Notes under the pieces: generated by a model
The model's input: the letters and a program-made list of their open reading frames with translations, nothing else
Told to the model about the DNA's origin: nothing
Databases searched by the model: none
In this document: positions 54,759 through 62,613 of the stretch, in pieces
Position numbering within the stretch: the stretch's first letter is position 1
Layout: every line of letters starts with the position of its first letter
Program-made: the position numbers and the translations under genes
Assembly: GCF_003171655.1 (NCBI RefSeq)
Contig: NZ_QFZL01000007.1
Coordinates: 111,217-175,216 of the forward strand
Direction: 5' to 3'
Length of the DNA stretch: 64,000 nucleotides
Origin: Stakelama portus
GTDB taxonomy: Bacteria; Pseudomonadota; Alphaproteobacteria; Sphingomonadales; Sphingomonadaceae

Positions 54759-57200
54759 TCAGCGTTTACGCCCCTGATGGCGGATATTCGCCGGACGGCC
54801 ACGCCGCTTGATCACGCGTTTGGGGGCCCCCTTGCCGCCTCGCGCGCCACCGCGCCCCGGTCCACCCGCCGAACCCTTGCCGTCGGGCAATTCGAACCGC
54901 AGCGCGCCCGACACCGGATTTGCTTCGACCAGCTTGAGCATCAGCCGCTGGCCCAGCTTGAATTCCTCGCCGCTATCCTCACCGACCAGCCTTTTGCCCG
55001 CTTCGTCATAGCGGAAATATTCGCGGCCCAGATCGCGCGCGGGGACCAGGCCGTCGCCGCCAATCCCGTCGACCGTTGCGAAAAAGCCGAAATTCTGCAC
55101 CCCGGTGATCCGCGTTTCCATGATCGTGCCGACATGTTGCGACAGATACGCCGCGACATAGCGGTCGACGGTGTCGCGCTCGGCCTCCATCGCGCGGCGT
55201 TCATGCTGGCTGATCGTCTCGCCGATCCGCTCCATCCCCGCTGCTTCTTCCCTGGTCAGCCCGCCGGGACCCAAATTATAGGCGTCGGTCAGCGATCGAT
55301 GGACGATCAGATCGGCATAACGGCGAATGGGCGAGGTGAAATGCGCATAGCTCCCCAGCGCCAGCCCGAAATGCCCGCTATTTTGCGGGCCATAATAGGC
55401 CTGGGTCTGGGTGCGCAGCACCTGCTGCATGATCTCTTCGCGCCCGTCATGCTCCTTCACCTTGTCGAGGATATGGTTGAAGGTCGAAGGACGGATCACC
55501 TGACCCAGCGCAAAGTCGATGTCGAAGGTCTTGAGATAGTCCTTCAGCGCGACCAGCTTCTCGCGCCCCGGCGGCTCATGGATGCGATACATGACTGGCG
55601 CCTTGCGCTCTTCCAGCGCCTTGGCCGCCGCGACATTGGCGGCGATCATATAATCCTCGACCAGCTTGTGCGCATCGAGCCGCTCGCGCGGCGCAACCGA
55701 CAGGATGCGCCCCTGTTCGTCGAGCACGATCCGCCGCTCGGGCAAATCGAGGTCGAGCGGCCCCCGCCGGTCGCGCGCCTTGTTGAGCGCCCGCCAGCAT
55801 TCCCACAGCGGCACCAAAGCGGTTTCGACGAGTTCGCCGGACACGGGCGAACCCTCCCCGTTCGTGTCGAGCGAAGTCGAGACACGCTCGCGTCCCGATT
55901 GCGGCGCGTCCCTCGACTGCGCTCGGGACGAACGGCTTTCCCATTCATCCATCGCCGCCTGCGCGTCCTCATAGGCGATATTGCCCGCCACCCGGATCAC
56001 TGCGCGGGTAAAGCGCCAGCGCTTCAGATTGCCGTCCTTGTCGACCTGAAGGTGACACACCATCGCCGCGCGATCGACGCCTTGCTTCAGCGAACACACA
56101 TCCGCCGACAGCACCTCCGGCAGCATCGGCACCACCCGGTCGGGGAAATAGACGCTGTTGCCGCGCTTCTTCGCTTCCTTGTCGAGCAGCGAACCGGGTC
56201 GGACATAGAAACTGACATCGGCAATCGCGACGATCGCCTTCCACCCGCCGTCATTCTTCGGATCATCGTCGCGCGCGGCCCAGATCGCATCGTCATGATC
56301 GCGCGCATCGGCGGGATCGATCGCGACGATCGGCAGATGGCGCAAATCCTCGCGTGCGCCCTTTTCGGCGCTCGCCTTTCTGCCCTCCCCACCACCGTTC
56401 GTGTCGAGCGCAGTCGAGACACCACGCGCATCCTTTGCGGCACGTTCCTCGACTGCGCTCGGGACGATTTTGCCCAGCGGCTGCTTCGCCACCCGCTCGG
56501 CTTCGGCGATCAGTTCGTCGGAAAAGACATGCGGGATTTCATGCTTGTGAATCGCGATCAGCGAAAAGCTGCGTGGCTGAAACGGATCGCCCAGCCGTTC
56601 GGTAACCCGCGCCGTAATCCGCGGCGGACGTCCCGCCTTTTCGGCCAGCACCAGATCGCCGACTTCCGCCCCGCCCGCATCGGACACCGGAAAGTCGCGC
56701 CGCTCCTTCTTCTCCACGCCCTGCAGCCACAGCTTGCCGCCCTCTTCATGCAGCACGCCCAGCATCAGCGCCGCACCGGGCGCGAGCTTCTTCATCGGAT
56801 GCGCGATCCAGCCCTTTCCGGCCTCTTCGGTCCGCGCCAGGATGCGATCGCCGACGCCCAGCGCCGAACGCTTGCCGCGTTCGCGCACCCGCACGCGCGG
56901 CTCGGGAATGCCTTCGGCCTCCCAACGCTCGGGCTGCGCCCACACCGCGTCGCCATCGATATCGACGATGCGCAGCACCGTGACCTTGGGCAGCCCGCCC
57001 ATCTTGTGGAACGCGCGGCCCGGCGCACTGTCGATCAGCCCCTCATCGGCCATGTCCTTGAGCAGCGCCTTGAGCGCGATCTTCTCCTGCCCCTTCAGGC
57101 CGAACTCGCGCGCAATCTCGCGCTTGCCCGCAGGTGTGTCGCTGTTGGTGACGAACTCGATGATCTGCTGCCGCGTCGGCAGGCCGGAATTTTTGGGCAT
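54759..57200 (-). CDS. rnr: Ribonuclease R, with two in-frame repeat insertions
   Basis: An 813-residue RNB exoribonuclease. Start MPKNSGLPTRQQIIEF (ATG 57200), winged-helix and cold-shock domains, RNB domain beginning near residue 290 with the catalytic Asp cluster DPADARDHDDA (294-304), and an S1 domain with VQNFGFFATV near the end, followed by a basic tail (KRVIKRRGRPANIRHQGRKR). Two REP-type elements lie inside the frame. One encodes residues about 245-269 (RGVSTALDTNG), the other about 423-448 (RVSTSLDTNG). They sit in linkers, and the frame stays open. It digests structured RNA from the 3' end. Confidence 0.93.
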   Translation of the reverse strand: MPKNSGLPTRQQIIEFVTNSDTPAGKREIAREFGLKGQEKIALKALLKDMADEGLIDSAPGRAFHKMGGLPKVTVLRIVDIDGDAVWAQPERWEAEGIPEPRVRVRERGKRSALGVGDRILARTEEAGKGWIAHPMKKLAPGAALMLGVLHEEGGKLWLQGVEKKERRDFPVSDAGGAEVGDLVLAEKAGRPPRITARVTERLGDPFQPRSFSLIAIHKHEIPHVFSDELIAEAERVAKQPLGKIVPSAVEERAAKDARGVSTALDTNGGGEGRKASAEKGAREDLRHLPIVAIDPADARDHDDAIWAARDDDPKNDGGWKAIVAIADVSFYVRPGSLLDKEAKKRGNSVYFPDRVVPMLPEVLSADVCSLKQGVDRAAMVCHLQVDKDGNLKRWRFTRAVIRVAGNIAYEDAQAAMDEWESRSSRAQSRDAPQSGRERVSTSLDTNGEGSPVSGELVETALVPLWECWRALNKARDRRGPLDLDLPERRIVLDEQGRILSVAPRERLDAHKLVEDYMIAANVAAAKALEERKAPVMYRIHEPPGREKLVALKDYLKTFDIDFALGQVIRPSTFNHILDKVKEHDGREEIMQQVLRTQTQAYYGPQNSGHFGLALGSYAHFTSPIRRYADLIVHRSLTDAYNLGPGGLTREEAAGMERIGETISQHERRAMEAERDTVDRYVAAYLSQHVGTIMETRITGVQNFGFFATVDGIGGDGLVPARDLGREYFRYDEAGKRLVGEDSGEEFKLGQRLMLKLVEANPVSGALRFELPDGKGSAGGPGRGGARGGKGAPKRVIKRRGRPANIRHQGRKR
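55858..55935. repeat. REP-type element inside rnr (copy A)
   Basis: TTCGTGTCGAGCGAAGTCGA and an inverted second arm CTCGACTGCGCTCGGGACGA about 30 bases apart. It matches the intergenic element at 5713 in its first arm. It is translated in rnr as RVSTSLDTNG and neighbours. Confidence 0.85.
56396..56467. repeat. REP-type element inside rnr (copy B)
   Basis: TTCGTGTCGAGCGCAGTCGA with the inverted arm CTCGACTGCGCTCGGGACGA. It is the same two-arm design as copy A and is translated in the same rnr frame as GVSTALDTNG. Confidence 0.85.
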
Positions 57201-57281
57201 CCGCCAGATGTAGGGATGCGCGCGCAATGCGTCACGGGGAAAGCGTGTGGACAACGCGCGACCGACACCTAAGCTGGCTTG

Positions 57282-57656
57282 ATGCTCACCTTATTGGCCT
57301 TGTCGCTCATCGCTTTGCAGGATCGACCTCTGACGCAACTCCCGTCGGCCGCGGGAGAGTGTCGTTGGGTCCATGGTCGCCTTGGCGTGTATATGGGGGC
57401 TTCAGCCTATCGCATCTGGGTTGTCGGCACGACGCGGATGATCTCAATACCCAGCCACCAAGGCGAGGATTCCGGCGATCTACCCGAACCGCTTGCGCGC
57501 GCCTGGTCGCAATGGCGGGATCAAACCGGCAATACGCAGGTCGATAGCCTGATTTTCGCGGACTTCAGAGTTTGCGCCGTGCAGCGCGACATGCCGGGGC
57601 ACATGCTCCCAGCGCGGATCACTGCAGCAAGAAATTACGTCTTCAGACAGCGATAG
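57282..57656 (+). CDS. Hypothetical secreted protein
   Basis: A 124-residue protein with a short hydrophobic start (MLTLLALSLIALQDRPLT), probably a signal peptide. The rest is soluble and has two Cys (AGECRWVHG and VCAVQRDMPG), a likely disulfide. It lies 81 bases from the divergent rnr start. I recognise no family. The ATG 57282 follows an in-frame TTG. Confidence 0.5.
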   Translation: MLTLLALSLIALQDRPLTQLPSAAGECRWVHGRLGVYMGASAYRIWVVGTTRMISIPSHQGEDSGDLPEPLARAWSQWRDQTGNTQVDSLIFADFRVCAVQRDMPGHMLPARITAARNYVFRQR

Positions 57657-57866
57657 CAGCCCGAGCACGGGGCCAGGAAAAACCCCTGTCCTACACGCCC
57701 CGTTCCACGCATGTTCCGCTATACTGTGCGCCTCACGCGGGCGCGCGTGCGGGCGCATCCGCGCGCATATTGGCGCGAACCGGTGCGAACTTTGCACGGA
57801 AATACGTGGTTTTTGGGAAAGGGCACATCGGTGAAAGGACATGCCTTGCGTCACGCACATACCAAC

Positions 57867-57893
57867 ACCGGCCCCGTCATCGACGGGACCGGT
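57867..57893 (-). terminator. Strong hairpin after the minus-strand secreted protein gene
   Basis: A 12-bp stem (ACCGGCCCCGTC with GACGGGACCGGT, one G-T pair) with a 3-base loop, 10 bases beyond the stop at 57903. No T-run follows, so it may be Rho-aided. The 246-base gap from 57657 to 57902 holds no other feature that I can support. Confidence 0.45.
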
Positions 57894-57902
57894 CCAGCGG
57901 GT

Positions 57903-58286
57903 TCAGCGGCAATAGCGGACGCGCACCGTGCGGCGTTCATAGCGATCCCACACATTGCGGATCGTGCAGTTGCGATAGCGATTCTGCCGATAATGGCGGC
58001 GCGCATATTGGCCGTTGGCCGGATAATAGCCGTGGCGGCGATAATAGCGGCGATCGCGATCATAGCGGCGATCGTAGCGACGGTCATAACGGCGATCATT
58101 ATTGTTGTCGGCAAGCGCGGCACCGATCACGATGCCCGCAATCCCGGCGACGATCGCAGTTCCGGCATCATTATTGTGATGCCGGTCATAGTGGCGATAG
58201 TGTTGCGCCTGGGCAGGCGCGGCAGTGGCGAGTGCGGCGGCACCGACAGCGGTGGCGATGCCTGCCTTGGTAATGAAATTGGTCAT
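57903..58286 (-). CDS. Secreted basic protein with glycine-zipper-like segment
   Basis: A 127-residue exported protein. A signal peptide (residues 1-28, ending APAQAQ) is followed by a His/Asp/Tyr-rich segment (HYRHYDRHHNNDAG), a hydrophobic Gly/Ala zipper (TAIVAGIAGIVIGAAL, about residues 43-58) and a long Arg/Tyr-rich tail with RRYDRRYDRRYDR repeats and a C-terminal Cys pair. This is the plan of small outer-membrane-associated or RcnB-like proteins. The function is unknown. Confidence 0.7.
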   Translation of the reverse strand: MTNFITKAGIATAVGAAALATAAPAQAQHYRHYDRHHNNDAGTAIVAGIAGIVIGAALADNNNDRRYDRRYDRRYDRDRRYYRRHGYYPANGQYARRHYRQNRYRNCTIRNVWDRYERRTVRVRYCR

Positions 58287-58442
58287 ATTCGGTCCTCCTG
58301 GGTTCGGTGCGCAGTCAAACATGCCGGTGCAATGGCAACACGGCACGGAGCGCCAAGAGTTTGAATAGTATAATAAATGCCCTGAACTGGCAGGTAATGA
58401 CGCGTTCATCGCAGGTTTAAGCGGAAATCCGGGGAGATAATT

Positions 58443-58844
58443 GTGCAATATTGGCTGATGAAATCCGAACCGGAAAGCTATAGCTGGGACGATCTTGTCC
58501 GCGACGGCGGCACCGAATGGGATGGCGTCCGCAACGCCGCTGCTGCGCTGCATCTCAAGGCGATGCAGGTCGGCGACCGCGCCTTTTTCTATCATTCCGG
58601 CAAACAGAAGGCCGTTGTCGGCACGATGGAAATCACCCGCACGGCGCAGCAGGACGGCCCCGAGCCGCGTTGGGTATCGGTCGCGGTAAAGCCGCTCGAC
58701 GCTCTCGCGCGACCCGTAACGCTGTCGGAAATTCGCGGCGCACCCGCGCTCGCCGCGCTCGAAATGCTGCGCCAGAGCCGCTTGTCGGTCAGCCCCGTCC
58801 GCCCGGCGGAATGGGAAGCGATCCTGGCATTGTCGGGGATCTGA
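58443..58844 (+). CDS. EVE domain-containing protein
   Basis: A 133-residue stand-alone EVE domain of the thymocyte nuclear protein 1 type: YWLMKSEPESYSWDDLVRDG at the start, GVRNAAAALHLKAMQVGDRAFFYHSG in the middle and VVGTMEITR. EVE is a PUA-superfamily fold that binds modified bases such as N4- or 5-hydroxymethylcytosine in some members. The start is GTG 58443. The function of this widespread alphaproteobacterial form is unknown. Confidence 0.92.
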   Translation: MQYWLMKSEPESYSWDDLVRDGGTEWDGVRNAAAALHLKAMQVGDRAFFYHSGKQKAVVGTMEITRTAQQDGPEPRWVSVAVKPLDALARPVTLSEIRGAPALAALEMLRQSRLSVSPVRPAEWEAILALSGI

Positions 58845-58947
58845 TCGTCGGGGAATCAGCGTTAATTCTTGCCCAATATCGGCCGCTGCCTGGGGCGCGC
58901 TTTCTATAATTTCTCCAATGCCCTGAATTTTATTTGGAGAAACCGCC

Positions 58948-59691
58948 ATGAAACTCGCTCTTGTCGTTGGTGCTTCCGCCTCTCTCCTTCTCGCAACGGG
59001 CGCGATCGGAATGGCGGGCGTGCATTGGGAATATTCCGGCGAAGCCGGGCCGGACCATTGGGCCGAACTGGCGCCCGAATTCGCCCTATGCGGCGCCGGA
59101 CGGATGCAGTCGCCGATCGATCTGGGCACGCCCAGCGCCGAAGCGCATGTCGAAGTGGTCGCGGGCTATCGCGCGGGTCCGCTCAATCTGGTCAATAACG
59201 GCCATACGGTGCAGGTGAATTTCCAGCGCGGTTCGCGGCTGGTGAGCAGCGGCGACAGCTATGACCTGCTGCAGATGCATTTCCACACGCCGGCCGAACA
59301 TGCCGTGTCGGGCAAACGCTATCCGCTCGTCGCGCATTTCGTCCATCGCGACACCAGCGGCCAGCTCGCCGTGCTCGGCATCTTCTTCGAAGAAGGTGCC
59401 GCCAACCCCGAACTCGCCAAGATCATCGCCAATGTGCCGCATGATTCGCACGACGCGCACCATTTCGGCGACATCGCGTTCGATCCCGACAATATCGTGC
59501 CGCACGATCTGAAAGTGTGGCGCTATATGGGATCGCTGACGACTCCGCCGTGCAGCGAAGGCGTGAACTGGCACGTCGCCGAACAGGTGATGACCGCGAG
59601 CCGCGAACAGATCGAAGCGCTCCACGCGCTGATGGGCGACAATGCGCGCCCGGTGCAGCCGCTCAACAATCGCCTGCTGATCCGCGGCTGA
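58948..59691 (+). CDS. Alpha-class carbonic anhydrase, periplasmic
   Basis: A 247-residue alpha carbonic anhydrase with a signal peptide (residues 1-23). Zinc ligands are the two His in LLQMHFHTPAEH and the His in YPLVAHFVHRD; SLTTPPCSEGVNWHV is the substrate-pocket signature. Cys48 (ALCGAG) and the Cys of PPCSEG would form the usual disulfide. It interconverts CO2 and bicarbonate in the periplasm. TTTGGAGAAACCGCC precedes the ATG. Confidence 0.94.
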   Translation: MKLALVVGASASLLLATGAIGMAGVHWEYSGEAGPDHWAELAPEFALCGAGRMQSPIDLGTPSAEAHVEVVAGYRAGPLNLVNNGHTVQVNFQRGSRLVSSGDSYDLLQMHFHTPAEHAVSGKRYPLVAHFVHRDTSGQLAVLGIFFEEGAANPELAKIIANVPHDSHDAHHFGDIAFDPDNIVPHDLKVWRYMGSLTTPPCSEGVNWHVAEQVMTASREQIEALHALMGDNARPVQPLNNRLLIRG

Positions 59692-59780
59692 CGCGGCACG
59701 ATCCGCGCCGGACGGGCACGCTCCCGAACGGCGCGGATTTCGGCCGGAATGGAAAACGGGCAAGCGAAGATAGTCAGACG

Positions 59781-59794
59781 GATTATCGATAATC
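59781..59794. promoter_or_regulatory. Perfect palindrome GATTATCGATAATC
   Basis: A perfect 14-base palindrome 72 bases before the DUF2975 gene, containing TATCGATA. It is a probable operator of the XRE protein encoded two genes on. Confidence 0.5.
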
Positions 59795-59829
59795 AATAAA
59801 TGTCTTGCCGATGTGAGGCAGGTTGTATA

Positions 59830-59844
59830 TATCGTTTTTCGATA
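59830..59844. promoter_or_regulatory. TATCG-TTTTT-CGATA inverted repeat
   Basis: A second TATCG/CGATA motif, here split by five T, 22 bases before the DUF2975 start. TTATCGG at 59851 may be a third half-site. It suggests repeated binding of the same regulator. Confidence 0.5.
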
Positions 59845-59865
59845 AATATCTTATCGGAGATCAAT

Positions 59866-60399
59866 ATGCTCGCCCCGGAAGCAACCGATTTGCCGCTGCG
59901 CATGCTGCGCGGGCTACTGCTTCTCTTTCTGCTGCTCATCGGCATCGCGATACTGGCAATGGCGCTGATCACCGCCGCCGCCGGCATCGATCATGACGTC
60001 ATGGTCGAAATCGCCGGGCCCGCCCGCAACATCGCGTCGACCAGCGCCTTTGCCCTGTTCGCCGCGATCATGGCGTGCGGCATGGTGCTGCTGCTGCTCG
60101 CGGTAACGTTCGTCCGGCACTTGCTCGCGATTCTGGATTCGGTGGGTGCGGGCGATCCGTTCATCCCGGCAAATGCAAAGCGGCTCGATGCAATGGCGCG
60201 CACCATGTTGGCGATCGTGATCGGCGGCTTCGCGCTGGAGATGTTCGCCCGCTGGCTTGAAGCCCGTTATGCGTTTGGCGTCAGCGTCGACATCGGCAAT
60301 CCGGCGGGCGGATTGATGCTGGTTCTGGTGCTGTTCGTGCTGGCACGCGTCTTCGCCCATGGCACCGCCCTGCGCGAAGATCTCGAAGGCACCGTATAA
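59866..60399 (+). CDS. DUF2975 domain-containing membrane protein
   Basis: A 177-residue membrane protein with four predicted helices (about 17-37, 55-82, 105-125, 140-165). LDSVGAGDPFIPANAKRLDAMARTML is the conserved segment of DUF2975, which is found almost always next to a small XRE regulator, as here. Together they resemble a membrane-sensor plus regulator pair. The role of the family is unknown. The ATG follows ATCGGAGATCAAT, which holds the GGAG site. Confidence 0.85.
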   Translation: MLAPEATDLPLRMLRGLLLLFLLLIGIAILAMALITAAAGIDHDVMVEIAGPARNIASTSAFALFAAIMACGMVLLLLAVTFVRHLLAILDSVGAGDPFIPANAKRLDAMARTMLAIVIGGFALEMFARWLEARYAFGVSVDIGNPAGGLMLVLVLFVLARVFAHGTALREDLEGTV

Positions 60400-60608
60400 T
60401 GCCGATCCGGGTGAAGCTGGACGACATGCTGCACGAACGAAGGCTGACGCTGTCGGAGCTGTCGGCGCGAGTCGATATCACGCTCGCCAATCTCTCGGTC
60501 CTCAAGACCGGAAAGGCGAAGGCGATCCGCTTTTCGACGCTGGAGGCGATTTGCCGCGAACTCGACTGCAAGCCCGGCGATATCCTCGACTATAGCGCCG
60601 AGGACTGA
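60399..60608 (+). CDS. Small XRE-family regulator (HTH_26, YozG-like)
   Basis: A 69-residue protein that is almost entirely one helix-turn-helix: IRVKLDDMLHERRLTLSEL, ISLANLS-type ITLANLSVLKTGKAKAIRF and LEAICRELDCKPGDIL. This is the compact HTH_26 regulator type coupled to DUF2975 proteins. Its ATG overlaps the upstream TAA by one base (TAATG), so translation is coupled. It probably binds the TATCGATA-type palindromes before the operon. Confidence 0.9.
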   Translation: MPIRVKLDDMLHERRLTLSELSARVDITLANLSVLKTGKAKAIRFSTLEAICRELDCKPGDILDYSAED

Positions 60609-60633
60609 ACCGCCCGCGTCGCAGCAATCCCGA

Positions 60634-60657
60634 ACCTGCGGCAGCGATGCCGCAGGT
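60634..60657. terminator. Convergent-gene hairpin terminator
   Basis: ACCTGCGGCA/TGCCGCAGGT, a 10-bp perfect stem with a GCGA loop, between the XRE gene and the end of typA. No strong T-run is present, so it may work with Rho or as a 3' stabiliser. Confidence 0.55.
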
Positions 60658-60667
60658 CCGAACGAGA

Positions 60668-62500
60668 TTACGCCGCGTTCTTGGCGCGGCTGGCGCGCTT
60701 GCGCTCGTGCGGATCGAGGTGGCGCTTGCGCAGACGGATCGTCTTGGGCGTCACTTCGACCAGTTCGTCATCGTCGATATAGGCGATCGCCTGTTCGAGC
60801 GTCATTTTCTTCGGCGGTGTCAGGCGGATCGCATCGTCCTTGCCCGACGAGCGGATATTGGTCAGCTGCTTCGCCTTCATCGGATTGACTTCAAGGTCAT
60901 CCGTCTTGGCGTTCTCGCCGATGATCATGCCTTCATACAGCGCTTCGCCATGCCCGACGAACAGGATGCCGCGCTCTTCAAGGCTGTTGAGCGAATAGGC
61001 ATTCGCCTCGCCGGTGCCGTTCGAAATCAGCACGCCGTTCTTGCGGCCTTCGATCTGGCCCTTGTACGGGCCATATTTCTCGAACAGGCGGTTCATGATG
61101 CCGGTGCCGCGCGTGTCCGACAGGAATTCGCCGTGATAGCCGATCAGGCCACGCGAAGGCGCCGAGAAAGTAATGCGCGTCTTGCCACCACCCGACGGGC
61201 GCATGTCGGTCATTTCCGCCTTGCGCAGGTTCATCTTCTCGACAACCGTGCCCGAATGTTCGTCGTCGACATCGATGACGACGGTTTCATACGGTTCCTC
61301 ACGACCATTTTCGCCGTCGCGGAACAGCACCCGCGGACGGCTGATGCCAAGTTCAAAGCCTTCACGCCGCATCGTTTCGATCAGCACGCCCAGCTGAAGC
61401 TCGCCGCGACCGGCGACTTCGAAACTGTCCTTGTCTTCCGATTCGGTGATCTTCACCGCGACATTCGATTCGGCTTCGCGGAACAGTCGGTCGCGGATCA
61501 GGCGCGAGGTCACCTTGCTGCCTTCGCGGCCAGCCATCGGGCTGTCATTCACCGCAAAGCGCATCGACAGCGTCGGCGGATCGATCGGCTGCGCCTGGAT
61601 TGGTTCGCTGACCGTGGTGTCGGCAATCGTGTTCGCCACAGTCGCGACTTCCAGGCCCGCCATCGAGATGATGTCGCCGGCCCGCGCTTCGTCAACCGGA
61701 ACGCGTTCGAGCCCGCGGAAGCTCATCAGCTTCGACGCACGGCCGGTTTCGATGACATTGCCGTCCATGTCGAGCGCGTGGATCGGCTGGTTCACCTTGA
61801 CCACGCCCGACTGGACGCGCCCGGTGAGAATGCGACCGACGAAATTGTCGCGATCGAGCAGCGTCACCAGGAACGTGAACGGTGCCTCCTGATCAAGGCT
61901 GGGCGGCGGAACATGGCCGACAATCTGTTCGAACAGCGGCTGCAGCGTGCCCTCGCGGATATCGGGATTGTCGCCGGCATAGCCGTTGCGTCCCGAAGCG
62001 AAGAGCACAGGGAAATCGAGCTGGTCTTCATTCGCGTCGAGCGACACGAACAGGTCGAACACTTCGTCGAGCACTTCCTGAGCGCGCGCGTCCGAACGGT
62101 CGATCTTGTTGACGACGACGATCGGGCGCAGGCCCAGCGCCAGTGCCTTGCCGGTCACGAACTTGGTCTGCGGCATCGCGCCTTCGGCAGCGTCGACCAG
62201 CAGGATGACGCCGTCGACCATGCTGAGGATACGTTCCACTTCGCCGCCGAAATCGGCGTGGCCGGGCGTATCGACGATGTTGATCCGGGTTTCTTCGCCT
62301 GCCGGGGATTTCCACACGATCGACGTCGGCTTGGCGAGAATCGTGATCCCGCGTTCCTTTTCCAGATCGTTCGAATCCATCGCGCGTTCTTCGATGCGCT
62401 GATTGTCGCGAAAGGTGCCGGACTGGCGGAAGAGCTGGTCGACGAGCGTGGTCTTGCCGTGATCGACGTGGGCGATGATCGCCACGTTGCGAAGGTTCAT
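60668..62500 (-). CDS. typA: Translational GTPase TypA/BipA
   Basis: A 610-residue ribosome-associated GTPase. G1 is [10 protein letters not shown] (residues 10-19), G2 has [14 protein letters not shown]3 [13 protein letters not shown] and G4 NKIDRSDAR. The EF-G-like domains III and V and the family C-terminal domain ([20 protein letters not shown]) follow. It helps assemble and adapt ribosomes under stress and low temperature. All motifs are intact. Confidence 0.96.
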   Translation of the reverse strand: MNLRNVAIIAHVDHGKTTLVDQLFRQSGTFRDNQRIEERAMDSNDLEKERGITILAKPTSIVWKSPAGEETRINIVDTPGHADFGGEVERILSMVDGVILLVDAAEGAMPQTKFVTGKALALGLRPIVVVNKIDRSDARAQEVLDEVFDLFVSLDANEDQLDFPVLFASGRNGYAGDNPDIREGTLQPLFEQIVGHVPPPSLDQEAPFTFLVTLLDRDNFVGRILTGRVQSGVVKVNQPIHALDMDGNVIETGRASKLMSFRGLERVPVDEARAGDIISMAGLEVATVANTIADTTVSEPIQAQPIDPPTLSMRFAVNDSPMAGREGSKVTSRLIRDRLFREAESNVAVKITESEDKDSFEVAGRGELQLGVLIETMRREGFELGISRPRVLFRDGENGREEPYETVVIDVDDEHSGTVVEKMNLRKAEMTDMRPSGGGKTRITFSAPSRGLIGYHGEFLSDTRGTGIMNRLFEKYGPYKGQIEGRKNGVLISNGTGEANAYSLNSLEERGILFVGHGEALYEGMIIGENAKTDDLEVNPMKAKQLTNIRSSGKDDAIRLTPPKKMTLEQAIAYIDDDELVEVTPKTIRLRKRHLDPHERKRASRAKNAA

Positions 62501-62613
62501 GCGAATTTCCTGATTGCCGCTTCAATGCGGGATTGCGCGCGCCCATAGCGGAAATGTTGCGGCGCGGGAAGCAGGGAATGTTGCCGCCTGTCTGGTACAG
62601 CTCTTCTGAGCTG

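Noticed and set aside
54093..57272. 1059-codon plus-strand open frame across rnr
   Set aside because: Antisense of RNase R; no motif, and the rnr frame has all catalytic residues.
60647..62548. 633-codon plus-strand open frame opposite typA
   Set aside because: Antisense of TypA; no domain and no ribosome site.
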